A stretch of 64,000 nucleotides of DNA from Lichenostomus cassidix (GCA_008360975.2 CM039199.1:3054530-3118529); one strand, 5' to 3'; shown: positions 15,736 through 28,019, counted from the stretch's first letter. Translations and numbers: made by a program. Notes: generated from the letters alone by a model not told the origin.

Positions 15736-16518
15736 TTCTACCCATACCCTGGTACCAAATGTCTCGTACAGGAGTGAGCCTTGCACATACATCACCCTAA
15801 TGCCACACTTTTATTTATAATGTATATAGCCCTAATTAGAGATCCCAGTGAGAGTCACATGAGTCCAAATGAGTCACCCACTCAAATAATTACTAATCTT
15901 CACCCCTCTACTTAATCACATGTGGAGTACTACTTAGTAATCTCCATGGAATAATTATACAAGTTAACAACAAATTTTCCAACTCATCTAGCTATGCTAC
16001 CAAAACACAGAGTTTTATTTCTGCCCTTTTGCTCAAAGTAGTTATATGAAAAAAGAAGGTGCAATCATTTTCTCGAAGTTTTCTTCTCTGTCAAACCCTT
16101 TACTCACCTTAAATTTAAGTCAGAGGTGCCAAACAGCTGTACCTCCTCTGAGGGCTTTTACACCAGGTGGTATTTGCTTCCTCCCTTTTCTCAGGCATGG
16201 TGGGGACGAGAGGCAAGCCCAGCCAGGGGTATATTAACCCCAGCCTCTGCCAAAGCAGTTCATTCTCTCTCTGGGATTCACTAGGGTGAGACCTGTCCTC
16301 TCATTTTAATGAGGGTGTTCTTTCAGCTCATCTCAGCTTTTTTTTGGCAGGTACTTCTGGCATCTAAAGCAGGAGAGGCTTTGAAGACATGGTGAGGAAT
16401 ATAGTTTTGGATGCAAGGAGTGTTTAAGTTTATGGTTTTGGGTTGTATGTTCAGGGGTGGTAAGGTGCTTTTGTAAGTAATTTAACAAATGTTGTGACTT
16501 TTTTTGTATTTTTTTCAG

Positions 16519-16915
16519 GAGCATTGCAACTTCCTGAAATTCTAGATTCTGTCATGTATGATAGTTCAAATTTTTCAGCAGATTGATCATGTCACAAAAG
16601 GGACCTGCCTCATGTCAAAGACCACATCCAAAATTGAGGCTTCCAGTAGGTAAGGCGAGGATTGTGACAGGGAGAGGGAGTGTGAGCAGGGTGCCAGGTT
16701 AGGAATTACAGGGAGGCAGCACAGGGAAGACTATGAGTCAGATGAGTATTGATTCCAGCACAGAACTAGATGCTACCAGAGTTGTTGTATTAGTGATGAA
16801 ACTATAAGCATCCTTTGTGTTTTGTGTTTTACAGATGATCTGCAGCATTCAAACCTCTTGTCCAATATAACAGAGACCCTTGTGGAAAGAGGTTATGGTC
16901 AAGCAGTCTTTGCTG
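16519..16915 (+). pseudogene. Two decayed exons of an unrecognised gene (unit 1)
   Basis: 16519-16649 has a strong acceptor (tttttttcag) and donor (tag/gtaagg). Read in one frame it gives ALQLPEILDSVMYDSSNFSAD, then in-frame stops. 16835-16915 (81 bases) again has acceptor (gttttacag) and donor (ctg/gtaagg) and an open frame DLQHSNLLSNITETLVERGY continuing GQAVFA. The second piece looks like real protein, faintly like a nuclease/Tudor-SN helix, but I cannot name it. Unit 2 repeats both (26342-26475 and about 26660-26741). Unit 3 keeps the first (about 40166-40300) and has lost the second to a deletion of about 460 bases. Stops in the first exon suggest a dead gene fragment. Confidence 0.4.
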
Positions 16916-17099
16916 GTAAGGCGTTGTATCTGGGTGAGAAAGAAGCAAACAGCTCTCTGCAGCCTGGGAAGGCTGCGAACAGAAGGGCTACTTGAAGAAT
17001 GCCTTCTCTTGAGATGCTTCCTTCTGGCGCAGCTCCAGCTGCTTGAGTTCTCCAAGCCTGAAGCTGTGGGAAGGTGCTTTTCTCTTTTTCTTGTTCCTA

Positions 17100-17540
17100 C
17101 TCTCTCTGCACCAACTTGGTGTTGTCTGCAAGTTTACTGAGGATGCACTCAATCCCTTCATCCAGTTTATCGGTAAAGGCATTAAAACACTGAGCCATGG
17201 GGGACACCACTAGTGACCAGACACCAAATGAGTGCAGAGACATTCTCCACCACTCTGGGCCTGGCCATCCAGCCTCTCCTCAACCCAGTGAAGATGCACC
17301 TGTCTGAGCTATGAGCTGATGGCTTTTCCAGGACTATGCTGTGGGAGACAGGGTCAAAGACTTTCCTGAAGTCCAGGTAGACACATCAACAGCCTTTCCC
17401 TCATCTGCTAGGCAGGTCAGCTGGTCATAAAAGATCAGGCTGGTCAGGCAGGATCTGCCTTTCTTAAACCTGTGCTGGCTGGGTCTGATCCCTTTGTTGT
17501 TCTGCATGTGTCTCCTCATCAAACTACTGCCTGCACTGGA
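17100..17540 (-). mobile_element. CR1 LINE reverse-transcriptase fragment (unit 1)
   Basis: On the minus strand this reads as a decayed CR1 RT: RFKKGRSCLTSLIFYDQLT, then ADEGKAVDV and a broken equivalent of the YLDFSKAFDTVSH motif, followed by about 200 bases of CR1 downstream sequence. It is truncated and frameshifted. The homologous copies are at 26925-27370 (unit 2) and 40514-40745 (unit 3, shortened). Confidence 0.8.
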
Positions 17541-18193
17541 AATCTCTTCCCACTTCCTTGGAAATTCCTATTATTCCAGGAACACTGGCCTTTGCTGTGT
17601 TCTCCATTTTCAGATCAGGATTGCTGCAGCCACAAACACAAGAGATCTCAAAGATCAGTAAAAAACCTTTATTATAGAAAAGCAGAAAGATAAGAAAATT
17701 GTACAGAAGTCTCTGTAAAATAGTGTTCTGGTTAGTTTTTTACCCTGGGCAAATATGACATTACCATGTCACTATTAACCCAGCTTTATGAAATTTAATA
17801 TCAGAGTAAGCAATTAAAGATACAATGTTACAGACATTGGCAAAGCTCCACCAATAGTTGGCAGCTGTGACAGAAGGAAGAGATGTAATTAGGTGGTAGA
17901 TTCTCAACAGGGTTTTTACAATTGGAGTTTGAAGAGCCACCTTGCTGATGTCACATTTGACATGACAGTAAGAATCAGGCTGTCAACATAAACACTCTAT
18001 TGCAACAGCTGGGGGACTTGAATGCTTCAAGAGTCCCATTTTAATAAGGAAATGCTGGGAACCCACTGCAGTTTCTGGTTGTGACATTATATTTCCCTGA
18101 GGCTGCTCTATGGTATCACTGGATGAGTGAAACATTCCAATATGCAGAGGAACCCTTGTCTGAATACAGGCCTCTTAAAAATACCTTTTCCAC

Positions 18194-19378
18194 TGTTGTG
18201 GTTTGACCCTGAGTAAATGCCAGGCACTTCTGCTCTCTCCTGCTGCTGATGTGCAGGAGAGGGGAAAGAAAAAAACTGTAAAAACACACACTAATCTCAT
18301 GAGTTAAGTGAGATAGGGCACTGGTAGGAGGACACAAGGAAGAAAGGGCAGACTGGCTCTAAACTTAAAGTTGCAAAGTGATTTAATTACCTAACCGAGT
18401 TGGAGGATACTACTTCCACCTCCTCCTCTTCTAACTACAAAGAAGTGTGTGCCTACCTGGTTTTGATCTTTTTCTTAAATATGTTTTCACAGAGGTGTAA
18501 CCAGCACCTCTAATTGGCTCACACTTGGCCAGCAACAAGTCTATTACCTTCAGAGCTATCAGAGATTGGCTCTGCTGGACTTGATGAAAAACTTGCAGAA
18601 CTTTCACTCAGGACACACAAGAACCATTTTTGTGCTACTCTCCACCCCTCAGACACTTCCTCAGGCCTACTACAACAGCTTTTGAAGAGTTTAAATTTCT
18701 CTTAGATGTTAAAGAGACCTTTCTGATGTTTTGAGCCAATCAAAACCACTGTAATAAATGCAGCTGTGATTCGTGTCAGAAGTGCAGTGTTTTAAATGTG
18801 GGTGCACTGAGTGCAGTTTAGCCCTAGAAACAATTGGCAAAGAGAGCTGCCATGAGGAGTGGGGTTGCCCTTATAAAGAATAAAACTGGGACTCAGAGAC
18901 AGGATTTTCTTTATAAAGCACAGACATTTCCTTGGTACGTTCCTCTGTGGTTGAGTTATAAAAGTTGTGTTGTAACTGCTTTCTGGCCCATTTGAGCCCT
19001 GCCTCCTTCCCTTTCCTAGTTTTGCCTCGCCTTGCAGTCCTTAGAACTGCCTCCCTCCCATTCCTGGCTTTCCTTTGCCTTGTAGTCTTTGAGACCCCTA
19101 GTAACAGCAAGACTCAAGCACAGGAGATATCCCTGCATTGGCTGACAAACCTCAGCAACAGCAGAATGCAAGTGCAGAAGGAAACTGAGTTCAGTATAAA
19201 AGGAGAGGCAAGAAAGAGCCGGGTGTGTGTCGCTGGCTGAGCGAAGACTCCCAGGCACACCCAGCGCTGCTTTGTGTATTTTCCTCCCAGCCATTATAAT
19301 TAAAATTCCAAATTTTATGCTTAAAATTAATGAAATAAAAGTTACCAAAGTTTTACATTTTAATTGGCTCAGTTTTCA
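18194..19378 (+). mobile_element. LTR-derived block abutting the SLFN stop codon (unit 1)
   Basis: The block begins TGTTGTGGTTTGACCC, a start I associate with bird ERV LTRs, and ends ...CAGTTTTCA one base before the SLFN stop. Inside is a TATA box (cagtataaaaggag near 19195), a gccgggtgtgtgtcgctgg R/U5-like segment and AATAAA near 19335, all reading plus, opposite to SLFN. No gag or pol is present. Unit 2 has the same block at 28020-29204; unit 3 lacks it (junction near 41390). It may be one LTR or two nested ones; a second TG start is possible near 18966. Confidence 0.6.
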
Positions 19379-19379
19379 T

Positions 19380-21303
19380 TTATAACTGCCACTTACTGTT
19401 ATACAGCAAATGGAGTTTGGTGTTGGCTCTGGACACTCCACAGAGCAAAAGATTGAGATGTTTTCTCAAGTCTTTATCATTAGGGTAGACGACAAACACA
19501 ATCCTCCTTTCTAGGCCTGAGAAGCGTCGGATGCTGTCAAAAACAATGATGTCTTTTGAAACACTGTCTGCTAGCCCCACAAATTTCCTCGCCCTGCGCT
19601 TCCTTACTTGTCCTTCTAGCTCCCATTGCAGTGAACATTTGAACCAGGCGTTTTCCCATGTGCCGTACAGGATCGCAATGTCTCCAAGGCGATAACCTTC
19701 CTCAATGTAGCCCTTGCAGTGCTCGGTCACATACTTTATAATTTCATTTTCATTCATGTTTTCCTTTTCTATATAGTCACCTGACAAGGAATGGGCACAT
19801 TCTGCCTGACTCAACAACTTTTCCAGCACTCCACTGAGCACATCTGTTTTACATGTTTTCTGGATTTTCGACATTAGATCAAACATGACATTACATATTT
19901 GCGTGCCATTACGCACCACTTTGGTCAACCATTCCTGAGGGTACAGGTCTGAAAAGTCAAGACCACAGTTATCTGAGTAGGTGGCCTGGAAGAAATCCAG
20001 GAAGACCCAGAAAACACCACCACTTTCCTTGACTATGGACTGGGCACGTTGGTACCACTCTCCTTGATGACGACGAAAATTCTGAGCTTCATCAACCACA
20101 ATGTGTTTCACACGTGGGAAGCGCTTCTTCATGAAGGTAACACGTGTCACAGCCTGGCAGGTCTCATTTCTATGAAAAAGGAAACAGAAACCCAAACAAG
20201 GTTAATCAACAGCAGATATGACCAGTTGTTACTGACTGCTTCCATCTCTCCAGGGGTTCGTACTTGGAGGGCTCGCCCTGCCAAACAACAGATTGCCCAT
20301 CTCAGCTGGAGTATGCTGTTTTCCCCATGTAAATATTGATTCCAAGGGATTGGCTGTGCACAGGCATTGCTGCACAGCCCCCACCACCTTTGGATCTCAC
20401 CCAGTAGGAGCCTCAGGCTCACCTTTCTACATGGCCCCCATGTCAAGGCTCCCTGGGGGTCCCTCTGCCCTGCTCTCCCGTGGTGCCTGGGCTCCTGAGG
20501 AAAGATGGGTTCCCTTTCCTGCCAGGGTGAGCCGGGACTGACAGCACTTCTGCTGCCTGCTGGGGCCAGGAGCTGCTGCTGGGCACTGACAAGGCTGCAA
20601 TTCCCTGATACCACATGCCTTGTCCACCCTGGTGGCCTGCTGACCTCCCCATGCTGCCACAAGTGGAAATGCAGCAAGAACAGGGCTGGGGAACTGCTCT
20701 GCCTCAAATGTTCTCCCAAAAGAAGCCTCTGTTCTCCATGTTTACATGGCCCAGGACCAAGAGCAGTTCCTGGCACAGCTGCACAGAGCCTGCAGCAGAC
20801 CCTCCACAGAATGTGCTGGGGCAGCAGCAGGGAACAGCAGATGGGCACTTTTGGGGTCAGCACCAGCTCTAACAGACCATTACACTGAGGCCACTGGCTT
20901 TGGAAGGTCTAACACAGTCCTGCAGTCCCCAAATGTGGGATGCTCTCTGCAATCACTGAGTGCTGGATCTGGGCCAGAGCTCAGCTCAATCCCACTTTGA
21001 TTATAAACCTCCTTGAGATGAAGGTTGTGTGTTTGTGCCAGGCAAAGTTAAAACTTAGGCAAAGAGAGGGAAAATCAGAAGGGCTTGTGCTGTAGACATA
21101 GAGGGTACAATGACAGAAAAAAGAGGAAAGACACATGACTGCTTACCCCACAAATTTCCTCAAAGGTTGATTTTCACAAATGTAAAGTATCTCCTTTGCA
21201 GAACAGCGAAAAGTGTTCTTTATTCTCTCAATAAGCTTCAAAGCCACGATTGTTTTCCCAGTTCCAGGAAGACCAAGCACAAACTGCTTCCTAACTTTGT
21301 GTA
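19380..21303 (-). CDS. SLFN: Schlafen-family gene, unit 1 copy (exon 4 and part of exon 3; rest in gap)
   Basis: Last exon 19380-20169 (790 bases, TAA) and the 3' part of the preceding exon 21147-21303, which then runs into Ns. The exon 3 piece encodes the intact Walker A GLPGTGKT and ends ...NQPLRKFVG. Exon 4 is open throughout, starts [12 protein letters not shown], carries the Walker B-like VVDEAQNF, the late helicase motifs [16 protein letters not shown] and VSRANTKLH, and ends YNSKWQL. This is the SF1-helicase-like C-terminal half of a long (group III) Schlafen. Compared with units 2 and 3, exon 4 differs at roughly a quarter of residues although surrounding introns are nearly identical. 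Whether the gene is whole cannot be told because of the gap. Confidence 0.8.
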
Positions 21304-21803
21304 NNNNNNNNNNNNNNNNNNNNNNNNNNNNNNNNNNNNNNNNNNNNNNNNNNNNNNNNNNNNNNNNNNNNNNNNNNNNNNNNNNNNNNNNNNNNNNNNN
21401 NNNNNNNNNNNNNNNNNNNNNNNNNNNNNNNNNNNNNNNNNNNNNNNNNNNNNNNNNNNNNNNNNNNNNNNNNNNNNNNNNNNNNNNNNNNNNNNNNNNN
21501 NNNNNNNNNNNNNNNNNNNNNNNNNNNNNNNNNNNNNNNNNNNNNNNNNNNNNNNNNNNNNNNNNNNNNNNNNNNNNNNNNNNNNNNNNNNNNNNNNNNN
21601 NNNNNNNNNNNNNNNNNNNNNNNNNNNNNNNNNNNNNNNNNNNNNNNNNNNNNNNNNNNNNNNNNNNNNNNNNNNNNNNNNNNNNNNNNNNNNNNNNNNN
21701 NNNNNNNNNNNNNNNNNNNNNNNNNNNNNNNNNNNNNNNNNNNNNNNNNNNNNNNNNNNNNNNNNNNNNNNNNNNNNNNNNNNNNNNNNNNNNNNNNNNN
21801 NNN
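21304..21803. other. Assembly gap of 500 Ns
   Basis: Exactly 500 Ns, a typical placeholder for a gap of unknown size. SLFN exon 3 enters on the left; the BCL7B-tail repeat leaves on the right. At least the 5' half of a Schlafen gene, a promoter region and possibly an MKS1 5' copy or part of BCL7B must be missing. Confidence 0.98.
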
Positions 21804-23904
21804 AAATACACATTGAGAGCACGACGTCGGCTGGGCAGGGCAGGGCTGGGCTGGGCTGGGTGGGGAGGGGCAGGGCAAGGAAAAAGAGAAGAGAGAAGTA
21901 GAAGTTTCTGCCAAACAGGGACTTGCCGCCTGCTGTGCTCACAGGCCGGGGACTTCCTAAAGAACACAAACATATTTTACAATTTCACATATTTTAAAAA
22001 TCTGTATACAGGCTTTATGGTCTCTTCTGCACTTCTAGTTTTAGTCTAGTTTTGTCTTACAACAAAAAAAAAAAGGGGGGGGGGCAAGAATTCAAGGGTA
22101 TCTCGTGCATTTTTCACTTAAAACACATAAAACATGCAAGACACCTTGCTCCAAATAGTACTCACTTTATTACAGGACAAATCAGAACAGAGTCTTGAGG
22201 GAGGTTAAAAATACAGGAACAAAACAAAGCTAAAAATCAAAAAGCCATCAAAAATCACACTAAATGAGGTAAAACCACATCATGACATAATATTTAAGAA
22301 TACAGAATTTGTTACTGTGAAATGCAACACAGAGAATTAGCTTGTCAATGAGTTACCACGTATTCATAATGGGGCCATTCAGAACCAAAGAAATAAGATG
22401 TCATTGGAAGCAATTATAAAAAAATTAGTGGATGTGAAAATGTACGTGCATAATGAAAAGTAATTAAATGTGTCAAATTCTCTCATAACCGATGAAGATA
22501 AGAAAATGTCTCTTTTTCTCATTTAAATCAGAAGCCTCTCCTTTGTCAAATAGGAAAACAGAACAGTCGCTTCCTCATATTCCACAAATAAGTGCCTCAC
22601 ACAATGTCAAGTCTGCCACCTTTCTAATAGTGCAGTTATCAAACCAGATCAACTTAGGACAGCCACAGCTCCAGACTCAAACATGAGACATTCTTCTCCA
22701 TTCCCAGTTTCCATGATCACACCAAAGGGAAGCAGATCTACCTGGTGACTGACACAGCATCCTTTACTGAAAGCTGTTTTGCCTCAATCACAGGCAGCCC
22801 TGTCCAACACAAGATGATGCTAGTGAAACCTCCCACAAAGCAGGTTTGACCCACGTCCTTTCCTAGGGATTTTCCACCAAAAACAAGCAACAAAACCTCT
22901 GGTGCCTTCTTCCACCTCATGAGACTTATCTATGTTCCCCACTCCAAGGTGCAGCAGCCCCAGGTGTGACCAGTGACAAGGAAGAGGGGGAAGCTCCTGC
23001 TGTCAGCGAAACTGCGGGAAAAACAAAAACCCTCCAACAACATGTTTAATGTTAGAGAGTCAAGGCATTACTTTATTATCTGGCAAGGATGTACCACAGA
23101 AATCATCTGATCCATACACAGCCTGGCTGTGCAGAGAGAATAATTTCATGATACATGGATTTACTAGATTTTTCAGATATTTTATACAGTCAAAATACAC
23201 AGAAATGTATTGGATCAGTGTATTTGTATTGGATCAGGAAATGTATTTGGTTCATTGGTCCAGAGTTGAGCAAACCCCCAATATTCAGTTTCCCACTGGA
23301 TCCGAATCTCCTTGGCTCTGATGTTAATTAGATTTTTCATTCTTCAATTTTCCTATCAGTCCTTTTCTGACCAGATGTCTTCACCAATGCTGCAGGTGGT
23401 CTGGGGTAGATGTTTGTAGATAGCCACTGCTGTCTGCTGATAGCCCTTTATTTTTTTGGTTATCCCCCGTCTGCTGATACGTTGAGTTTATCAGACCTCA
23501 CCTGGTAGAACAATGCCCTGGAAAGAGCCTTAAAATTACCTTTCCTGGGGTAAGACAAACAAAACCTTTTGACTAAAGTTATACAAAATTTTTAAACTGG
23601 TGTATTTCCCCACACTGCCAGAGGCTGCTTTCAGAGGGATACCCGCACAGGGAGCTGCTAGTCGAGAGAGCCAGCGGGGACATCCCGAGTGTCCCTCCGG
23701 GAACGATGGTTGGAACATCCAGCAGGGGTTGGGGAGCAGCCGGATGCACCTGGGCACGGAGCATCGCTCCAAGGAAATGCCGAGGGAAAAACTCTCCTAT
23801 TAAAGAGCAGCAGGTAGTGTCCCGGGGGAAACTTTCAACTCTCCCCTTTCATCTTGTCAGTCCCTCCCCAGAGCCCCCAGTTCCTCCACAGTGCCCCCAG
23901 AAAA

Positions 23905-25550
23905 GAGAGGCGTTATTAGGAGAAAAGGGGTTTCTACTGGGGGGAAATCTTCCTTTGCCGTAATTGTCTGTGTGCACATTGAGGGGGAATCCCCTTCCCC
24001 TGTGATTTTAATGGTATCAATTGAAGGAAGCCCTGACTTTTCCATGCTGTTAGGGGTATGTCTTGGTTTGAAAGACAGGTGTCTGCCGAGAGAGGTTGAA
24101 CCTTCTCCTAGAGCAGAGGATGTGATTTTTTTTTTCTCTTCCCTCTGAATTATTTAATTTTGTAAATCAAGGGCTTTCAGGCAAAGGTATGGGAAAAAGG
24201 AGTATCAGTTCTTTACTAGTATCTATAAACAAACAATAACAATAATAGCAAACCACAACTAGAACCAGAAAACCAAACAGCAGATAATGTGAGCTGCTGA
24301 ACTTTCTCCCGTGTGGTGCAATCACGGTTGCAAGCAGCAGGGGCGCTGTTGAGCTCCCGGCCGGGCAGGGCAGGTGCGATGACTCCCGAGCGGCTGCAGG
24401 TGGCGCTGTGGCGCAGGGTCAGGTCACCGTCCGGCAACTGCAATGGCGGACGGGCTGAGGAACACGCAGCGCAGCAGGAACAGCTCAGGGCAGCGAGGGA
24501 ACAGGGCAGCAGGAGCGGGCGCTCTCTCTCTCTCTCCGGCCAGCGAGAATTTCTGCAGTTACAGCAGACGCCGCGGTCTCGTGCGGCAGAGGGCGGGGGC
24601 AGGCAGCAGAGGCAGCCGGACTCTCTCCCGGCAGCAGCCACGAGGGAATGCAGCCCGGGGCGGGGGGGGGAAACGTGCCCCTCCCCGTGAGGAGAAAAGT
24701 TGAATCAAAGCTCACCCAGCCAGGAGAGAAGAGAAGCAGGGCACCGTTGGATTTCCTCTGGTAGCAGCTGGAAAGCCAAGAGCCAGCAGCCTCTACCCTC
24801 AGCATCCGAACCACGAGAGTCAGTTCCCAGGACCGGCTCTCCCCCACCTTGCCCTGCCCAAACCTAGCCTTTGTCTTTTTACAAAAGGCTTGATCGCTCT
24901 GAACATCGGGCCATTTGTTGCGTAGCAACAGGAATGGGAAGAAATTCTCAACCCCCGACAGGGTATTAAGCACTCACCCCCTCGAACCCCGAAAATCTCT
25001 ATTAAAACCCTTCCCAGCAGCCCCTTTGTGCCCCTAATCTGCATAACCCCGCTCCTCGTTCTCCTTCTCTTCCACTCTGCACCGCCCGCCCTGAAAAGAG
25101 GGGACGGGGGGACAAGTGCTGTGGCCATGGTGGGGCAGAGCTGAGGTTTGAACAAACTGAGCTGACAGGGAATCCCCTTTTCCCATTATTTTCAAGTTTA
25201 AGGGGATGGGGAAAACCTTTACAATGCTATTTTATGGGTCTGAAATAAGGGTAACTCCCCCATTTTCATCATCCTAAGGTTTAAATTAAGGGGGAAGCCC
25301 ACTCAGCCCTCCTTTTTAAGGGCTTGAATTGAGGGAAAATCCCCCTTTTCCTGTCACTCGAGAGACTTAAACTGAGTGAAACCCCTCTTTTTCCAATATT
25401 TTAGGGGATTAAATTAAAGGGGAGAAGCCCTTAATGTGCCATTGTTTCAGTTTAGGTGGAGGTAAACACTTTCCCTGTTCCCTCATTTCAAGGAGTTCAG
25501 TTGAAGGAAGCTCCCCTTTCTCAGCATTTTAAGGGTTTAAATCCTCTTTT
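23905..25550. repeat. 42-bp degenerate repeat array, unit 2, split by an LTR
   Basis: This is the same array as at 14985-15735, interrupted at 24059-24960 by an LTR. GGGAATCCCC kappaB-like sites lie at 23985-23994 and 25168-25177. The unit 3 equivalent (39061-39400) starts part-way through the array and lacks these two sites. Confidence 0.7.
24059..24960 (+). mobile_element. Solo ERV LTR with 5-bp target duplication (unit 2 only)
   Basis: A 902-base insertion absent from unit 1. It begins TGTCTTGGTTTGAAAGAC and ends ACCCCCGACA, flanked by the direct repeat gggta (24054-24058 and 24961-24965). Unit 1 holds the empty site ttagggggattaagc, one base different. TG...CA ends and a 5-bp duplication fit an ERVL-type LTR. 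The start is one I associate with songbird LTRs. No internal retroviral sequence is present, so it is a solo LTR left by LTR-LTR recombination. Confidence 0.9.
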
Positions 25551-26924
25551 CAGGGCACTTCTACCCATACCCTGGTACCAAATGTCTCGTACAGGAGTGA
25601 GCCTTGCACATACATCACCCTAATGCCACACTTTTATTTATAATGTATATAGCCCTAATTAGAGATCCCAGTGAGAGTCACATGAGTCCAAATGAGTCAC
25701 CCACTCATATAATTACTAATCTTCACCCCTCTACTTAATCACATGTGGAGTACTACTTAGTAATCTCCATGGAATAATTATACAAGTTAACAACAAATTT
25801 TCCAACTCATCTAGCTATGCTACCAAAACACAGAGTTTTATTTCTGCCCTTTTGCTCAAAGTAGTTATATGAAAAAAGAAGGTGCAATCATTTTCTCAAA
25901 GTTTTCTTCTCTGTCAAACCCTTTACTCACCTTAAATTTAAGTCAGAGGTGCCAAACAGCTGTACCTCCTCTGAGGGCTTTTACACCAGGTGGTATTTGC
26001 TTCCACCCTTTTCTCAGGCATGGTGGGGACGAGAGGCAGGCCCAGCCAGGGGTATATTAACCCCAGCCTCTGCCAAAGCAGTTTATTCTCTCTCTTTGGG
26101 ATTCACTAGGGTGAGACCTGTCCTCTCATTTCAATGAGGGGGATCTTTCAGCTCATCTCAGCTTTTTTTTGGCAGGTACTTCTGGCATCTAAAGCAAGAG
26201 AGGCTTTGAAGACATAGTGAGGAATATAGTTTTGGATGCAAGGAGTGTTTAAGTTTATGGTTTTGAGTTGTATGTTCAGGGGTGGTAAGATGCTTTTGTA
26301 AGTAATTTAACAAATGTTGTGACTTTTTTTGTATTTTTTTCAGGAGCATTGCAACTTCCTGAAATTCTAGATTCTGTCATGTATGATAGTTCAAATTTTT
26401 CAGCAGATTGATCATGTCACAAAAGGGACCTGCCTCATGTCAAAGACCACATCCAAAATTGAGGCTTCCAGTAGGTAAGGCGAGGATTGTGACAGGGAGA
26501 GGGAGCGTGAGCAGGGTGCCAGGTTAGGAATTACAGGGAGGCAGCGCAGGGAAGACTATGAGTCAGATGAGTATTGATTGCAGCACAGAACTAGATGCTA
26601 CCAGAGTTGTTGTATTAGTGATGAAACTATAAGCATCCTTCGTGTTTTGTGTTTTACAGGTGATCTGCAGCATTCAAACCTCTTGTCCAATATCACAGAG
26701 ACCCTTGTGGAAAGAGGTTATGGTCAAGCAGTCTTTGCTGGTAAGGCGTTGTATCTGGGTGAGAAAGAAGCAAACAGCTCTCTGCAGCCTGGGAAGGCTG
26801 CGAACAGAAGGGCTACTTGAAGAATGCCTTCTCTTGAGATGCTTCCTTCTGGCGCAGCTCCAGCTGCTTGAGTTCTCCAAGCCTGAAGCTGTGGGAAGGT
26901 GCTTTTCTCTTTTTCTTGTTCCTA

Positions 26925-27370
26925 CTCTCTCTGCACCAACTTGGTGTTGTCTGCAAGTTTACTGAGGATGCACTCAATCCCTTCATCCAGTTTATCAGTA
27001 AAGGCATTAAAACACTGAGCCATGGGGGACACCACTAGTGACCAGACACCAAATGAGTGCAGAGACATTCTCCACCACTCAGGGCCTGGCCATCCAGCCT
27101 CTCCTCAACCCAGTGAAGATGCACCCGTCTGAGCTATGAGCTGATGGCTTTTCCAGGTGTATGCTGTGGGAGACAGGGTCAAAGACTTTCCTGAGGTCCA
27201 GGTAGACACATCAACAGCCTTTCCCTCATCTGCTGGGCAGGTCAGCTGGTCATAAAAGATCAGGCTGGTCAGGCAGGATCTGCCTTTCTTAAACCTGTGC
27301 TGGCTGGGTCTGATCCCTTTGTTGTTCTGCATGTGTCTCCTCATCAAACTACTGCCTGCACTGGAAATCT
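26925..27370 (-). mobile_element. CR1 LINE RT fragment (unit 2)
   Basis: Unit 2 counterpart of the element at 17100-17540, with the same truncated RT remnant (FKKGRSCLTSLIFYDQLT). Its age predates the duplication. Confidence 0.8.
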
Positions 27371-28019
27371 CTTCCCACTTCCTTGGAAATTCCTATTATT
27401 CCAGGAACACTGGCCTTTGCTGTGATCTCCATTTTCAGATCAGGATTGCTGGCAGCCACAAACACAAGAGATCTCAAAGATCAGTAAAAAACCTTTATTA
27501 TAGAAAAGCAGAAAGATAAGAAAATTGTACAGAAGTCTCTGTAAAATAGTGTTCTGGTTAGTTTTTTACCCTGAGCAAATATGACATTACCATGTCACTA
27601 TTAACCCAGCTTTATGAAATTTAATATCAGAGTAAGCAATTAAAGATACAATGTTACAGACATTGGCAAAGCTCCACCAATAGTTGGCAGCCCAGACAGA
27701 AGGAAAAGACGTAATTAGGTGGTAGATTCTCAACAGGGTTTTTACAATTGGAGTTTGAAGAGCCACATTGCTGATGTCACATTTGACATGGCAGTAAGAA
27801 TTGGGCTGTCAACATAAACACTCTATTGCAACAGCTGGGGGACTTGAATGCTTCAAGAGTCCCATTTTAATAAGGAAATGCTGGGAACCCACTGCAGTTT
27901 CTGGTTGTGACATTATATTTCCCTGAGGCTGCTCTATGGTATCACTGGATGAGTGAAACATTCCAGTATGCAGAGGAATCCTTGTCTGAATACAGACCTC
28001 TTAAAAATACCTTTTCCAC

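Larger units (their letters stand above)
12897..21303. repeat. Duplication unit 1 (BCL7B tail to SLFN), truncated by gap
   Basis: From 12897 the sequence is repeated nearly base for base from 21804 onward (unit 2), beginning with aaatacacattgagagcac. Shared content, in order: G-rich element, poly(A)/poly(G) tract near 13160, about 1.5 kb of AT-rich sequence with no gene I recognise, a degenerate 42-bp repeat array, two decayed exons, a CR1 fragment, an LTR-derived block and a minus-strand SLFN. Differences are a few per hundred bases except in SLFN exon 4, plus indels such as the 902-bp LTR in unit 2. The right end is lost in the N gap. Confidence 0.9.

Noticed and set aside
20172..21140. ORFs of 80-280 codons in the SLFN exon 3-4 intron (also 30.0-30.9 and 42.2-43.0 kb)
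   Set aside because: They occur on both strands in overlapping frames, have no domain, and vary in frame between units; the region is bounded by proper SLFN splice sites.
21110..22049. Several ORFs of 200-280 codons crossing the N gap
   Set aside because: They consist mostly of unknown residues through the 500 Ns; only the SLFN exon 3 piece at the left edge is real.
24216..24973. Minus-strand ORFs in the LTR at 24.1-24.9 kb as a new gene
   Set aside because: They lie wholly inside a solo LTR with target-site duplications and GC-rich low-complexity sequence.
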